DNA of 64,000 nucleotides, taken from positions 124,001 through 188,000 of the forward strand of contig JACTAT010000045.1 in assembly GCA_014526335.1 (NCBI GenBank), written 5' to 3'. Below are positions 1-10,981 of this stretch, one piece after another. How positions within the stretch are numbered: the first letter of the stretch is position 1; each line of letters starts with the position of its first letter. Both the position numbers and the translations under genes were made by a program. Below the pieces are notes generated by a model. The model had not been told where the DNA came from. It did no database searches and saw only the letters and a program-made list of their open reading frames with translations. This DNA comes from Chrysaora quinquecirrha (taxonomy: Eukaryota > Cnidaria > Scyphozoa > Semaeostomeae > Pelagiidae).

Positions 1-19
1 TACTAAAAGCAGGAACGGG

Positions 20-330
20 GAATATCAGCGGGAACGGGCGGGAATCATCGGGAACGTGCGGGAACGCTGGAACAAGCGGAACGAAAGCGGAATCAGCGGA
101 ACGGGCGGAACGAGCGGAATGACCGGGAATCAGCGGGAATCAGCGGAACGAAAGCGGAATGACCGGGAATCAGCGGAACGAAAGCGGAATGACCGGGAAT
201 CAGCGGAACAGGCGGGACGAAAGCGGAACGAGCGGGAATGACTGGGAACGGGCGGGAACGAGCGGGAACGGGCGGGAACGAGCGGGAATCAGCGGGAACG
301 GGCGGGAATCAGCGGGAACGGAGGGTTCTA
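20..330. repeat. 10-bp minisatellite in left TIR of copy 1
   Basis: Tandem 10-mers of the form GCGGGAACGA, GCGGGAATCA and GCGGGAATGA (GCGGAA.. in places) fill the outer 330 bp of the arm. Short apparent proteins rich in R, E, S, G and N here are artefacts of this repeat. Confidence 0.9.
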
Positions 331-2040
331 AGAGTCACCAAAGATTGAAAAATAAATATTAAATGACAACGATTTATAAGCTTAATGCCTGTCAAATCGA
401 ATCGTCATTTTCAAATACTAATTAGGAAAAAAGAAGAAATTGAAAATATCACTAAATTTACTTTAAAAACTTTAAAATCGAAAACACAAAAAATGCAACA
501 AATATAGGATTGGAAAACAACGATATTTTGATAACAAACGTTTACATGTGCGTAAACACGAGATCTTGAAGTGGAGTAAATGAAATCAATGAAATTGCAT
601 AACCGAAACAACATGATCGCCTACCGGAAGCAGCCGGAAGCCGAGTAACTTGAACTTCTGTAAACTTGTGACACAACACAAAGGATTGAATTTTTTCATG
701 ACACTAGGTATATCATTTGATACATGGTCAAAACAGTAAGATACAAGTTAAAAAATTGAAATTGAAAATAAAAAGTAATAACAAACTAAGAATTTTTTGG
801 GTGGAAAAATTAATTAAAATATTGAAGTTTTTTGAGATAAATAGAAATATAAAGATGAAGGTTTATTTTATTCAAGTTCAGCCTCGCGACCCCACAGCAC
901 AGTTGAAAACGAGGGGCAAATCACTCCAAAAAATCTCGTCCACTTTTGAAAAAGGCTATTGTTATTTTGAAAATCCTTTAATAATTTTCAGGAAATTCTA
1001 TTGTTCTTTGTGAAAATCCCAAAAATCTCGTCCAGTTATCAGGAGAGTGATTTGCCCCTCGGTGGAAAAATAAGGAAATATGTAATTGGAGTACGAGTAG
1101 CGCAGGAATGACCTGTGTAATACAAGGGGGATTGCTGCAAAAAGGTGATTTCGTGATCATAGGAATGCAAAGTTGTGCCAAGTTTAGCGTTGAAAATGAA
1201 TGAATGCATAGCCTGAACCGAACCAAAATTAAGGGCCTATAATTACGATGTCTTCTTGTACTAAAATAGGTACCAAACACATTCGTAGACTTCAAATTCT
1301 AAACATTTTACTGATTTTCCGTGTTGTGTACTGTTGTAATTCTTTCTTCGGGAACTGTAGTGTTCGAAAGCCCCCGAACCATATTCATAAAATCTTTTTT
1401 CAAATTCACAAAATTTGGGGATTTTTATTTAACATAAGAAACGCTACCAAATGTTTAAAGAGCAAAGTTTCTTATAGAAAAAAAGAAAATAAGTGTACCT
1501 TTTGCACAACAAAACTCAAGAATGTAAAGTTATGGTAATAAATTCCAAATATTAAATTCAATTACGATCACGACTTGTCCTAAAATTTCCAAGAAGATTG
1601 TGTTTTCACTTGTCATTAGGTAAATAGGTATGTTTTTGTTCTCAAGTTGGAATATCTCTAATTGAGGCAAAAATCATGAATCAATTAAATCCTTTGTGTT
1701 GTGTCACAAGTTTACAGAAGTTCAAGTTACTCGGCTTCCCGCTGCTTCCGGTAGGCGATCATGTTGTTTCACTTATGCAATTTCATTGATTTCATTTACT
1801 CCACTTCAAGAGCTCGTGTTTACGCACATGTAAACGTTTGTTATCAAAATATCGTTGTTTTCCAATCCTAAAATTGTTGCATTTTTTGTGTTTTCGATTT
1901 TAAAATTTTTAAAGTAAATTTAGTGATATTTCTTCTTTTTTCCTAATTAGTATTTGAAAATGACGATTCCATTTGGCAGGCATTAAGCTTATAAATCATT
2001 GTCATTTAATATTTATTTTTCGATCTTTTGTGACTCTTAG

Positions 2041-2340
2041 AACCCTCCGTTCCGCTGATTCCCGCTCGTTCCTTTCGTTCCGCCCGTTCCGCTTTCGTTC
2101 CGCCTGTTCCGGTCATTCCCTTTCGTTCCGCTCGTTCCGCCCGTTCCGCTGATTCCCGGTCATTCCGCTCGTTCCGCTGATTCCCGGTCATTCCCGCTTT
2201 CGTTCCGCTGATTCCGCTCGTTCCGCTGATTCCCGGTCATTCCGCTCGTTCCGCTTTCGTTCCGCTGATTCCCGCTCGTTCCCGCGCGTTCCCGCACGTT
2301 CCCGGTGATTCCCGCTCGTTCCCGCTGATATTCCCCGTTC
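2041..2340. repeat. 10-bp minisatellite in right TIR of copy 1 (inverted)
   Basis: This is the reverse complement of the left array (TTCCCGCTCG / TTCCCGCTGA / TTCCCGGTCA units). It ends 12 bp before the element terminus. Unit order differs from the left array, so the two arrays have evolved separately within one element. Confidence 0.9.
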
Positions 2341-2365
2341 CTGCTTTTAGTTCAACAAGACAAAG

Positions 2366-2560
2366 ATGCATTGCCAGTTGATCGACAATGATTCAAATTC
2401 TCTCGATGTCAGTGCTCTAGATTCCTTGCTTGAAGGTCTTACCCAACAATTTCATCTTTGTGGTGGAATGTCAGCAGATGATTTTAAGCGAATTTCAAAC
2501 AACATCCATGTCAACTTAAAAAACAAAATGGAAAACACGTTAGCCCCTCCCCAAATGTAG
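2366..2560 (+). CDS. Hypothetical short reading frame directly after transposon copy 1
   Basis: A 64-aa frame opens 15 bp after the transposon end and stays open upstream to the element boundary. Its composition (MHCQLIDNDS.., a central run LDSLLEGLTQQF) is not low-complexity and does not come from the repeat. I do not recognise it. It could be an exon fragment, because the transposon terminus just before it (cctgcttttag) resembles a splice acceptor. There is no poly(A) signal or convincing donor after the stop. It may equally be chance. Confidence 0.2.
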   Translation: MHCQLIDNDSNSLDVSALDSLLEGLTQQFHLCGGMSADDFKRISNNIHVNLKNKMENTLAPPQM

Positions 2561-2693
2561 GTCAGCAAATGTAAAAAGATGTAATATAATTTGCATAAAA
2601 AAATAGAATTACCCTTTTCACTTCCAAGCAGCAATCATCCTTACTTAGAGCCACTTTGGTACAACAAAGTCCTTCGCTTTTCGAAACTATTAC

Positions 2694-2902
2694 CTCAGAA
2701 ATTTTATCAATATTTGATCGTGAAATTGTTGCCTTTTCTTCATCTTCACGATCTTCCCTCCGTCTGTTGATGTAGACGTCGATGGTGTCCGTTTCTCCGA
2801 GGAGCCTTGCTTCACATTTTCCTTTTCTGACCGTTTATGTATTTTTTCCAATATTTTCTGTCTTAATTTCACATTGGCACTACAACTAGAACTATCCGCC
2901 AT
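2694..2902 (-). CDS. Possible first exon of an unrecognised gene
   Basis: On the minus strand an ATG in good context (acaaATGGCGG) at 2902 opens about 69 codons beginning MADSSSCSANVKLRQKILEK. The frame is rich in K, R, S and T with a basic tail (KMKKRQQF), and is followed by a donor-like CTGAG|GTAATAG at 2693. A second frame in the same stretch is also open for about 70 codons and ends near another donor-like site at about 2605, so the reading is ambiguous. No family is recognised and no downstream exon was identified. Confidence 0.25.
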
Positions 2903-3607
2903 TTGTAAAAGTGTGAGAAGGTTGAAGGAAGGAAGCAAGGAAACAAGGTGGTGAACACAACACAACAACTTTGAAACGAAAAGAAAACCTCAGGCGACCC
3001 CCCGTTCCAAGCAAGCAGCTGAACGCAGAAGGCCTGGTGCGAGCAAAGTTATTATCCGGGACTCCAAGACAGAAATAGAACTTCGTTTGAAAATGTGCGG
3101 CTTACTTCGTCACTTTGCCTTGGACAGATGCATGAAAATGTCTGAAATGAGCACATTTCATTCTTAGCATAAGCATACAAAACAAATACTGAGAACGGAG
3201 AACATGCACTCAAAATGTTCAGAAAACATTGGTGATCCCAATGATTACAGTGGATTTGGGATCAAAGTTGCACAAGAGAATATAAACGCCCCAGAAAACA
3301 GAGCATTTCAGGAGGTTTGTACTTAGACTATCTTAGTTCCTTATTTTATCTTGATGCAACTAATAGGGTGCTTTAGAAGTTTCCTTTTTTACGTCGCTGG
3401 AGTCCTAAATTTCATTTCCAAATTTCAATGACCAAACAGGAAAATTGTGAAATTTTTTTGGTATTCAAATTGAGCCGTTTTCAAGTTCAATACAAGTTCG
3501 ACTTTCTGTGCGTAGGGATCACAATTTTGTTTCGGTTCGAGTTGACATTGTTTACATCATAGTTCAGTCAAGCAGCATTCTCTCATCATCATATCATCGC
3601 GTTGAGC
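2903..3607. other. No gene recognised
   Basis: AT-rich sequence with short frames only. Nothing supportable was seen. Confidence 0.6.
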
Positions 3608-3739
3608 GAGGGGCATTTCACTCTCCAAAAACGCGTACGAAATTTCTATGAAACAACATGATTTTCCAAGGATTTTCATGAAAAAGATCGTATTTCCAGC
3701 TAAAGTGTACGAGATTTCCAAATGAGTGAATCACCTCTC
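3608..3739. mobile_element. Small foldback (MITE-like) element
   Basis: The left end gaggggcatttcactctcc is answered inverted by gagtgaatcacctctc at the right, with partly matching interior arms (cgtacgaaattt / tgtacgagattt). Related half or whole copies occur at about 912-1090, 6113-6262 and 8180-8290. It has no coding capacity. Confidence 0.55.
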
Positions 3740-4029
3740 AGCATTGAGATGGAGCAAATAAAGACATTTGCAGAGACCCAACAAGTTTCTTAATGTATTC
3801 ATGTTCATTCTTGTGGGATATATGTATTGCTTTGTGCAAAAACTTTTCTAGGATAGTCTATGCCATTACCTTATTTAAAAAGGTTATTGAAGAACAGGAA
3901 TGCAATTCATGGTTAACAAAGCCCATTCAAACCCAGAGAGGAAAAATGATGCTTTCAAAAACCTGGACCAACGATCTGGTCGAGCGACAACACCGAGGAA
4001 CGGAACTCGATAATGGGCAAAGGACCTTG

Positions 4030-4640
4030 GACTAACACCATGGACCAGGACGTTGACTGGGACTAGAAAACAACAGGAAGGACACAGGAATGAAACTGAA
4101 GCAATTGACCAACCACAATGAATAATTTCAGGACTAAGGAACATTGTAGTGGACTAAGTACCCTGGACTAAGATCAAGGAACAGGACTTTAAGTGGGGCC
4201 AGGAAGCAGGACCCTGGACTAAGACCAAATAACAGAATATTAAGCGGGACTGGGGAACAGGACCTTTGACTGGAGAGTGACCCTGGGAATATGATCAGGA
4301 CCCATTATCAAGACTTAAGGACCCTGGACTTAGGCCAAGGAACAGAACCTTAAGTGGCAAAAAGGGAACCGGACTTTGGACTAAGGACAAGGAACAGGAC
4401 TTTAAGTGGAACCAGGAAGCAGGACCCTGGACTAAGGCCAAACAAGAGAGCAGTTGGTGGGGCTGGGGAACAGGACCTTTGACTTGAGAGGGACCCTGGG
4501 AACAGGATCAGGACCCATTATAGGATCCGTGATTTAGGCCAAGGAACAGAATTTTAAGTTGCAAAAGGGAACAGGAACCTGGACTAAAACAAAAAAAAGG
4601 ACCTAGGAATAAATTAAGGAACTAAGTAGAGGTTACATCT
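4030..4640. repeat. Degenerate GGACTAAGGACCAGGAACA-type minisatellite
   Basis: Irregular repetition of GGACTAAG, ACCAAGGAACAGGAC and TTAAGTGG blocks with variable spacing. Some larger blocks recur, such as the stretch from 'gaagcaggaccctggactaag' through 'ctggggaacaggacctttgact' (about 4204 and 4427), giving a higher-order period near 225 bp. There is no coding potential. Confidence 0.7.
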
Positions 4641-5015
4641 GCAAAATGGAATGACTTCTGTCAATAACTTGACTGCACTAACTTTATAAGGCGGAGGTTC
4701 TCGTGAGGCGGTGGTCTTCGTGAGGCGTTGGTCTTAGACGGGCAAGAGCTAGTCTCTCTTATATTAAAATGGTAATTTCCATGGAAACCGATTTTGTTAG
4801 AGTCGCTCCTCCGACGTTGCGTAAGTGGTACACTTTTCCCACTTTTCCCTTGCTCTGCCGACCGTGGGGTAGGCGTGTCATCACCCTTTCGTTTTTCCCC
4901 AGCTGCATTAGCTTCTGGGGTAATTGGGGCTAACCCTTCTTTGAAGTGCGTCATTGGTGCCTCTTTGCACCATTGTCCGATTGTTTTCTGTAGGAGGATT
5001 ATCACTCAATCGTAA
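4641..5015. other. No gene recognised
   Basis: Moderately GC-rich sequence with two overlapping open frames on opposite strands (about 114 and 73 codons). Neither resembles a known family. Confidence 0.5.
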
Positions 5016-5019
5016 CAAG

Positions 5020-5095
5020 GCACCGTAGCACGGTCGGTAAAGCGGCGTGTCTCGTGAGCAGATATGCAGAGTTGGGAGCTCGACTCCCTCAGGGG
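5020..5095 (+). other. tRNA-like sequence with pol III A and B boxes (SINE head or tRNA relic)
   Basis: An A-box-like stretch (tagcacggtcgg, 5026-5037) and a B-box-like stretch (gagctcgactcc, 5076-5087) are about 40 bp apart, as in tRNAs and tRNA-derived SINEs. The ends pair poorly (gcacc with ggggc), so an intact cloverleaf is unlikely. It lies immediately upstream of transposon copy 2 at 5101. I favour a SINE head or decayed tRNA rather than a functional tRNA. Confidence 0.45.
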
Positions 5096-5116
5096 CAAAC
5101 GGCTATTACTAAAAGC

Positions 5117-5525
5117 AGGAACGGGGAATATCAGCGGGAACGAGCAGGAATCACCGGGAACGTGCGGGAACGTGTGGGAACGTGCGGGAACGAGCGGGAA
5201 TGATTGGGAATCAGCGGGAATCAGCGGGGAATAACGAGCGGGAATCAGCGGGAATCAGCGGGAACGAGCGGGAATCGCGGAACGAGCGGAATGACCGGGA
5301 ATCAGCGGGAACGGGCGGGAACGAGCGGGAATGACCGGGAATCGGCGGGAATGACCGGGAATCAGCGGGAACGAGCGGGAATCAGCGTGAACGAGCGGGA
5401 ATGACCGGGAATGAGCGGGAACAGGCGGGAACGAGCGGGAACAGAGCGGGAATGACAAGGAACGGCGGGAACGAGCGGAACGAGCGGGAACGGGCGGAAT
5501 CGGGCGGGAATCAGCGGGAACGGAG
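5117..5525. repeat. 10-bp minisatellite in left TIR of copy 2
   Basis: GCGGGAACGA / GCGGGAATCA / GCGGGAATGA units, about 40 in tandem. It is longer than the corresponding array of copy 1. Confidence 0.9.
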
Positions 5526-7267
5526 GGTTCTAAGAGTCACAAAAGATCGAAAAATAAATATTAAATGACAAAGATTTATAAGCTTAATGCCTGCCAAATC
5601 GAATCGTCATTTTCAAATACTAATTAGGAAAAAAGAAGAAATTGAAAATATCACTAAATTTACTTTAAAAATGTTAAAATCGAAAACACAAGAAATGCAA
5701 CAATTTTAGGATTGGAAAACACCGATGTTTTGATAACAAACGTTTACATGTGCGTAAACACGAGATCTTGAAGTGGAGTAAATGAAATCAATGAAATTGC
5801 ATAACAGAAGCAACATGATCGCCTACCGGAAGCAGCCGGAAGCCGAGTAACTTGAACTTCTGTAAACTTGTGACAACACAAAGGATTGAATTTTTTCATG
5901 ACACTATATCATTTGATACATGGTCAAAATCAAAACAGTAAGATACAAGTTAAAAAATTGAAATTGAAAATTAAAAGTAATAACAAACTAAGAATTTTTT
6001 GGGTGGACAAATTATTTAAAATATTGAAGTTTTTTGAGATAAATAGAAAAATAAAGATGAAGGTTTATTTTATTCAAGTTCAGCCTCGCGACCCCACATC
6101 ACAGTTGAAAACGAGGGGCAAATCACTCAAAAAATCTCGTCCACTTTTTGAAAAAGGCTACGTATTGTTATTTTGAAAATCCTTTAATAATTTTCAGGAA
6201 ATTCTATTGTTCTTTTGTGAAAATCCCAAAAATCTCTCAAGGAAGTGATTTGCCCCTCGGTGGAAAAATAAAGAAATATGCAATTGGAGAACGAGAAGCG
6301 CAGGAATGACCTGTGTAATACAAGGGGGACTGCTGCAAAAAGGTGATTTCGTGATCATAGGAATGCAAAGTTGTGCCAAGTTTAGCGGAAGGAAGTATGA
6401 GAAGTTGAAAATGAATGAATGCATAGCCTGAACCGAACCAAAAGAAAGGGCCTATAATTACGATGTCTTCTTGAACTAAAATAGGTACCAAACACATTCG
6501 TAGACTTCAAATTCTAAATTCTACAACTTTTTACTGATTTTACGTTTCTGTGTACTGTTGTAATTCTTTCTTCAGGAACTGTAGTGTTCGAAAGCCCCCA
6601 AACCATATTCATAAAATCTTTTTTCAAATTCACAAAATTTGGGGATTTTTATTTAACATAAGAAGCGCTACCAAATGTTTAAAGAGCAAAGTTTCTTTTG
6701 GAAAAAAAGAAAATAAGTGTATTTTTTGCACAACAAACTCAAGAATGTAAAGTTAAACTACGTAATAAATTTCAAATATTAAACTCAATTACGATTACGA
6801 ATTGTCCTAAAATTTCCAAGAAGATTTCGTTTTCATTTGTCATTAGGTAAATAGGTATGTTTTTGTTCTCAAGTTGGAATATCTCTGAGGCAAAAATCAT
6901 GAAAAAATTCAATCCTTTGTGTTGTGTCACAAGTTTACAGAAGTTCAAGTTACTCGGCTTCCGGCTGCTTCCGGTAGGCGATCATGTTGTTTCGGTTACG
7001 CAATTTCATTTACTCCACTTCAAGATCTCGTGTTTACGCACATGTAAACGTTTGTTATCAAAATATCGTTGTTTTCCAATCCTAAAATTGTTGCATTTCT
7101 TGTGTTTTCGATTTTAAAATTTTTAAAGTAAATTTAGTGATATTTTCAATTTCTTCTTTTTTCCTAATTATTATTTGAAAATGACGATTCGATTTGGCAG
7201 GCATTAAGCTTATAAATCTTTGTCATTTAATATTTATTTTTCGATCTTTTGTGACTCTTAGAACCCT

Positions 7268-7665
7268 CCGTTCCCGCTGATTCCCGCTCGTTCCCACTTG
7301 TTCCCGCCCGTTCCCGCTCGTTCCCGCCCGTTCCCGCTGATTCCCGGTCATTCCCGCTCGTTCCCGCTGATTCCCGCTCGTTCCCGCTGATTCCCGGTCA
7401 TTCCCGCTCGTTCCCGCTGACTCCCGCTCGTTCCCGCTGATTCCCTGTCATTCCCGCTCGTTCCCGCTCGTTCCCGCTGATTCCCGGTCATTACCGCTCG
7501 TTCCCGCTGATTCCCGGTCATTCCCGCTCGTTCCCGCCCGTTCCCGCTGATTCCCGCTTGTTCCCGCTGATTCCCGGTCATTCCCGCTCGTTCCCGCGCG
7601 TTCCCGCACGTTCCCGCACGTTCCCGGTGATTCCCGCTCATTCCCGCTGATATTCCCCGTTCCTG
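7268..7665. repeat. 10-bp minisatellite in right TIR of copy 2 (inverted)
   Basis: TTCCCGCTCG / TTCCCGCTGA / TTCCCGGTCA units, about 39 in tandem. Its 97-codon minus-strand frame is a repeat artefact. Confidence 0.9.
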
Positions 7666-7680
7666 CTTTTAGTAATAGCC

Positions 7681-8599
7681 TTAACTATGTTTTATGCAAA
7701 CAAGTGAGTGCATTTTAAAGATAGAGAAAAGTCGTCCTTCCTCGTTCCGTATTTTAGACGTTGCCATGTTTTCCAAGAAGTCATTCTTTGAATGATCCTC
7801 TCGCAATTCTTATGCAATTTAGGAGTATAGACAATGAGGATTATCGGAAATTTAAAATGTGGTTTTTTGAAGAATTACAAAACCAGAAATTCACGGGTGT
7901 TCGATATCCACGGCCCCGGCCTTCGGAGCCCTCATTTTGAAGCCCCTGGGGCCCTCGGCGGCCCCTGTATTTTCTAGTGACATTTCAAGTCAAGGTCTCC
8001 AAATTTCGTTACAACAAAGAAAAGTAGACGTTTTTATGGTGAAACCGAGCAGAAAAGCAATTAAGTACACATTTTTATGAGAAAATGTTCATAAGAAACC
8101 TAGATCTAGCCACTCTTTAAAATTTAAGAAACTTGCAGAACTACATCAAAAATAATTAAGAAACCGGTGATATTTAACGCGAGGCATTTTACTCTTTAAA
8201 AAAGCGTACAAGATTCCTGTTGACGCAAATTGATTTCTTAGGGATTTCCATGAAATCAATACAATTTACGGCAGGGTGTGTGTCATTGCAAACTCCGTTT
8301 CTTACTCGAGAATAAAGATGAAACAACTCATTTCCAACATATTCTTGTGTTGCTCTTAAAAAGCTGGGAGACGAAGCAATAAAAACAACAAAGTTTCAAA
8401 CTGTTTTTCTTATTAATAAGTCAATTTTTTATCAAATTCTTATCGCTAACAGAAAATAATTTTTAATGATAAGGCATATACAACACAATCCTACTTGTGG
8501 ACCCAGTCAGTTCACCAGAACCAAATTTGGAGCTGCCATAGAAAAACTACAGTAAGGAACAAAACTGGCACACAGTGTCAGGCAGTCTCAACCTTCAAA
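7681..8599. other. No gene; GC-rich block and foldback relic
   Basis: AT-rich spacer. It contains an isolated GC-rich block at about 7905-7975 (ggccccgg / ggggccc runs), perhaps an old hAT terminus. A relic of the foldback family (gcgaggcattttactc) starts at about 8180. Nothing else was seen. Confidence 0.5.
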
Positions 8600-9160
8600 T
8601 TTGACTCAGCTTTAGTTATTTGCAACCGTTAAATGAAATCATGGATCATTCAAATTACTCTCTTCGCAACCAGGGTGTCATTGGGCGGATGAGGGCGAGA
8701 ACAGAACAATTTCAATCAAGCTTTTATCCAAACTGCATATCTGAATGGAACAAGCTCGATCCAGAAGTTAGGCTTGCACCGTCTGTTGCTGTCTTTAAGA
8801 AAAAGCTTGTGTCTATAATTCGCGCGAACGCAAAATCTGTATTTGATATTCATGACCCAATAGGCTTATCGCATCTTACCCAAATAAGGGTCGGTCTCAG
8901 TAAGTTAAAATTTCACAAATTTAGTCATAATTTCCGAGATGCCATTGACCCAATGTGTCCAACGAACGATGGCATTGAGGATACGGAACATTTTTTGTTG
9001 CTTTGCCCTTCATTTGACATTCAACGACGAGATCTTCTCGCTGGAGTTTCGGAATTATTAATGGCCCTGGGATAGTCAAGATCTTTGCTTCCCAGGGTAT
9101 CGTCCTTGTAATGTAGGTTCTTTGTATTGTGTATTGTAAATTTTTATCGATTGACATAAA
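8600..9160 (+). pseudogene. 3' end of a non-LTR retrotransposon (RT-protein C-terminus)
   Basis: A 151-aa frame (8620-9075) matches the region after the RT domain in CR1/jockey-like elements. It has an F..SFYPNCISEWNKL-type block, then LTQIRVGLSKLKFHKFSH, then a C...TEHFLLLCPSF block with spaced Cys and His. Everything upstream (endonuclease and RT core) is missing, as expected for 5' truncation during target-primed reverse transcription. About 85 bp of 3' UTR follow, ending near a run of A at about 9160. No intact function is expected. Confidence 0.75.
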
Positions 9161-10388
9161 AAAAAATCATGGATGGTGTATAAAGAATTTTTGGGAACAG
9201 TTATTCGTAAATAAGTGATTAAACTGAGTGAACTAGCTATGAAGGCAAAGGTAAACCCGCTTGCTCAAAACTGAGAAGCTAATACACCAATTCAAAATAA
9301 AACCCTGTCCCTTAGCCTCGATCGCGTGAACGAGGTTCCGGGTGAAAAGTGAATTCCCTCATTTCTGTTGTGTGTCTTTCTCTCGTTATTATCAAAGGTT
9401 AACAGAGGTGTGCTCGTTTGTTGTCATTTTTATTGCTCAAAATCTTTGCGTAACAAAACCAGTTCATAGATTTTGTTGCTTACTCCTGTTGCTGGTAAAT
9501 TCTGTCATCTTTGGAACAGCTTTTCTAAAAGCTTTTATAAGTACGAAGCTCTGACACAGCGCAGACTTGCTTGTGTTTGATAAACAAACAGAAACAAAGG
9601 TCTTCATCAGACCCGGGTTGGTAACGTTACCTGGCATATACGGACCACATGACAAATAGGGACCTGACATATACGGACCTGACGAATACGGACCTGACAT
9701 ATGCGGACGCATCGAAAAATTGCCAATGCGTTATTTCTAGCTATTTTTTGGTCGAGATTTATGAGTTTATTTATTGATTTTTTATTCATTGTTGAATTTG
9801 TTAGGATCATGATATATTAGCTTTTCTTTCTTATTACTCGTTGGAAAGCTTAAGGAATTTTTGTAATTTGAAGACGACAAAAATAGAAATTCTTTATAAA
9901 GTAGAAATTCGAGTAATGCAGTCGCAAGGTAGGCATAGTTTTGGTAAATGTTATTTAGCGCTTTCACTTAACGCAGTGACTATTTGACTTATTTAACAAT
10001 ATGAAACTCAACAGGAACATGATATCATTATAATTTCAAAGAAGATTAAAAATTAAACTCTTCAACGGACAATTCTTGAAAATTCTGCGTCAAAGAAAAA
10101 GAACTCTAATACATTCAATAAAGCGTCTCGTTTACACCATACGACAATTGGGCGGCAATTAAAAGGTTCCCGTCGCCCCCTAATGACCCCCATGTAACAC
10201 GAACACCTGGCCTGCATTCTCCAACCCCAAAATTTAAAGACTCGCATCTCTGTAATGAAAACTATAGTTTTATACCATGGGTGCGGGTAATTAATTACGT
10301 TGATAGGGATCCTTAGGAATAAGCTGGTAGCCGTCAGTCACGTTGATACTCTCGGTATCTTTGCAGTCGCTAATGAATATATATTGGA
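9161..10388. other. No gene recognised
   Basis: AT-rich sequence with short frames and one short tandem repeat, listed separately. Confidence 0.6.
9615..9712. repeat. Short tandem repeat of a 15-bp CGGACCTGACATATA unit
   Basis: Four to five imperfect copies of cggacctgacatata with variants (cgaatacgg, catatgcgg). The minus-strand SGPYM peptide pattern here is a product of the repeat. Confidence 0.75.
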
Positions 10389-10390
10389 TA

Positions 10391-10979
10391 CAGTTGACAT
10401 CCGCTATCTCGACTGTCCGCTATCTCGAACATTCGCTATCTCGAACGATTTTCCATTTCCCCTCGTTTTGGTATAAGGGTTTGTATAGAAAAATCATCCG
10501 CTATCTCGAACCCCGTTATCTCGAACATTCGCTATCTCGAACCATTTTCGATTTCCCATGAGGAAAACCTGCTCTTTATCTCGAACTTTGCCAAATTTTC
10601 TGCTGAACTGGATAAAGAGACAGGCTGAAAATATGTATAAGTTCGCCTAGCGGAGCGGGAATGGCAGCAGCTAAGTGATATGCTGCCCATGTATACAATA
10701 GATGAAGCTGTTCTCTTTCGAGATGTGCTGCATCGCCATTATCTCAATTTCACCAGTAGTAGGGATAAAAGCAGATGAGCTTTGACTCCTATGTAAAAAA
10801 TACCAGACTTGTTTGATGAAATTTGGGATCAGTAACCCTGAATGTTAATAGGGGGTTCCTTTTCTGACTTAAAAACTATAATTTTTTATATTTATACGGG
10901 GCATCCGTTATTTCGAACATTCGCTATCTCGAACAAATTCCAGTTTCCCTTGAGAGTTCGAGATAGCGGATGTCAACTG
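10391..10979. mobile_element. pogo/Tigger-like MITE
   Basis: The ends cagttgacatccgctatctc and gagatagcggatgtcaactg are perfect inverses and are flanked by TA on both sides (10389-10390 and 10980-10981), the target duplication of Tc1/mariner-pogo elements. The subterminal motif cgctatctcgaac is repeated about eight times in the outer parts, the usual architecture of binding-site clusters. The core (about 10640-10790) has an open stretch of about 43 codons ending at a stop. It may be a transposase or host remnant, but I do not recognise it. Confidence 0.85.
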
Positions 10980-10981
10980 TA

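Larger units (their letters stand above)
2..2351. mobile_element. Non-autonomous DNA transposon with long terminal inverted repeats, copy 1
   Basis: The left end (actaaaagcaggaacggg) reappears inverted at 2334-2351. The inverted match continues through a 10-bp minisatellite and then unique sequence to about 706 on the left and 1668 on the right, so each arm is roughly 700 bp around a core of about 960 bp. No transposase, RT or long reading frame is present, so it must be mobilised in trans. The second copy at 5101-7680 proves it is a repeat family. The left flank lies outside the window, so no target-site duplication can be tested. The superfamily is not recognisable from the termini. Confidence 0.8.
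5101..7680. mobile_element. Non-autonomous DNA transposon with long terminal inverted repeats, copy 2
   Basis: The termini are ggctattactaaaagcagg at 5101 and its exact inverse ending at 7680. The arms extend inward about 800 bp (to about 5906 and from about 6893), with a core of about 990 bp that matches copy 1 closely. No transposase is encoded. The inverted match extends 7 bp (ggctatt) beyond what copy 1 shows at its right end, so either copy 1 is clipped or the flank of copy 2 is coincidentally palindromic. No direct target duplication is visible. Confidence 0.85.

Noticed and set aside
717..1538. Open frames in the core of transposon copy 1 and their counterparts in copy 2 (5886-7117)
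   Set aside because: They are short, not conserved in length between the two copies, and without recognised domains.
4661..5015. Overlapping 114- and 73-codon frames on opposite strands
   Set aside because: Both are open because of local GC content. There is no family, splice or duplicate support.
20..7665. Arg/Glu/Ser/Gly-rich peptides at 56-362, 2006-2191, 5204-5458 and 7348-7641
   Set aside because: They are products of the 10-bp minisatellite in transposon arms, with no start, splice or codon evidence.
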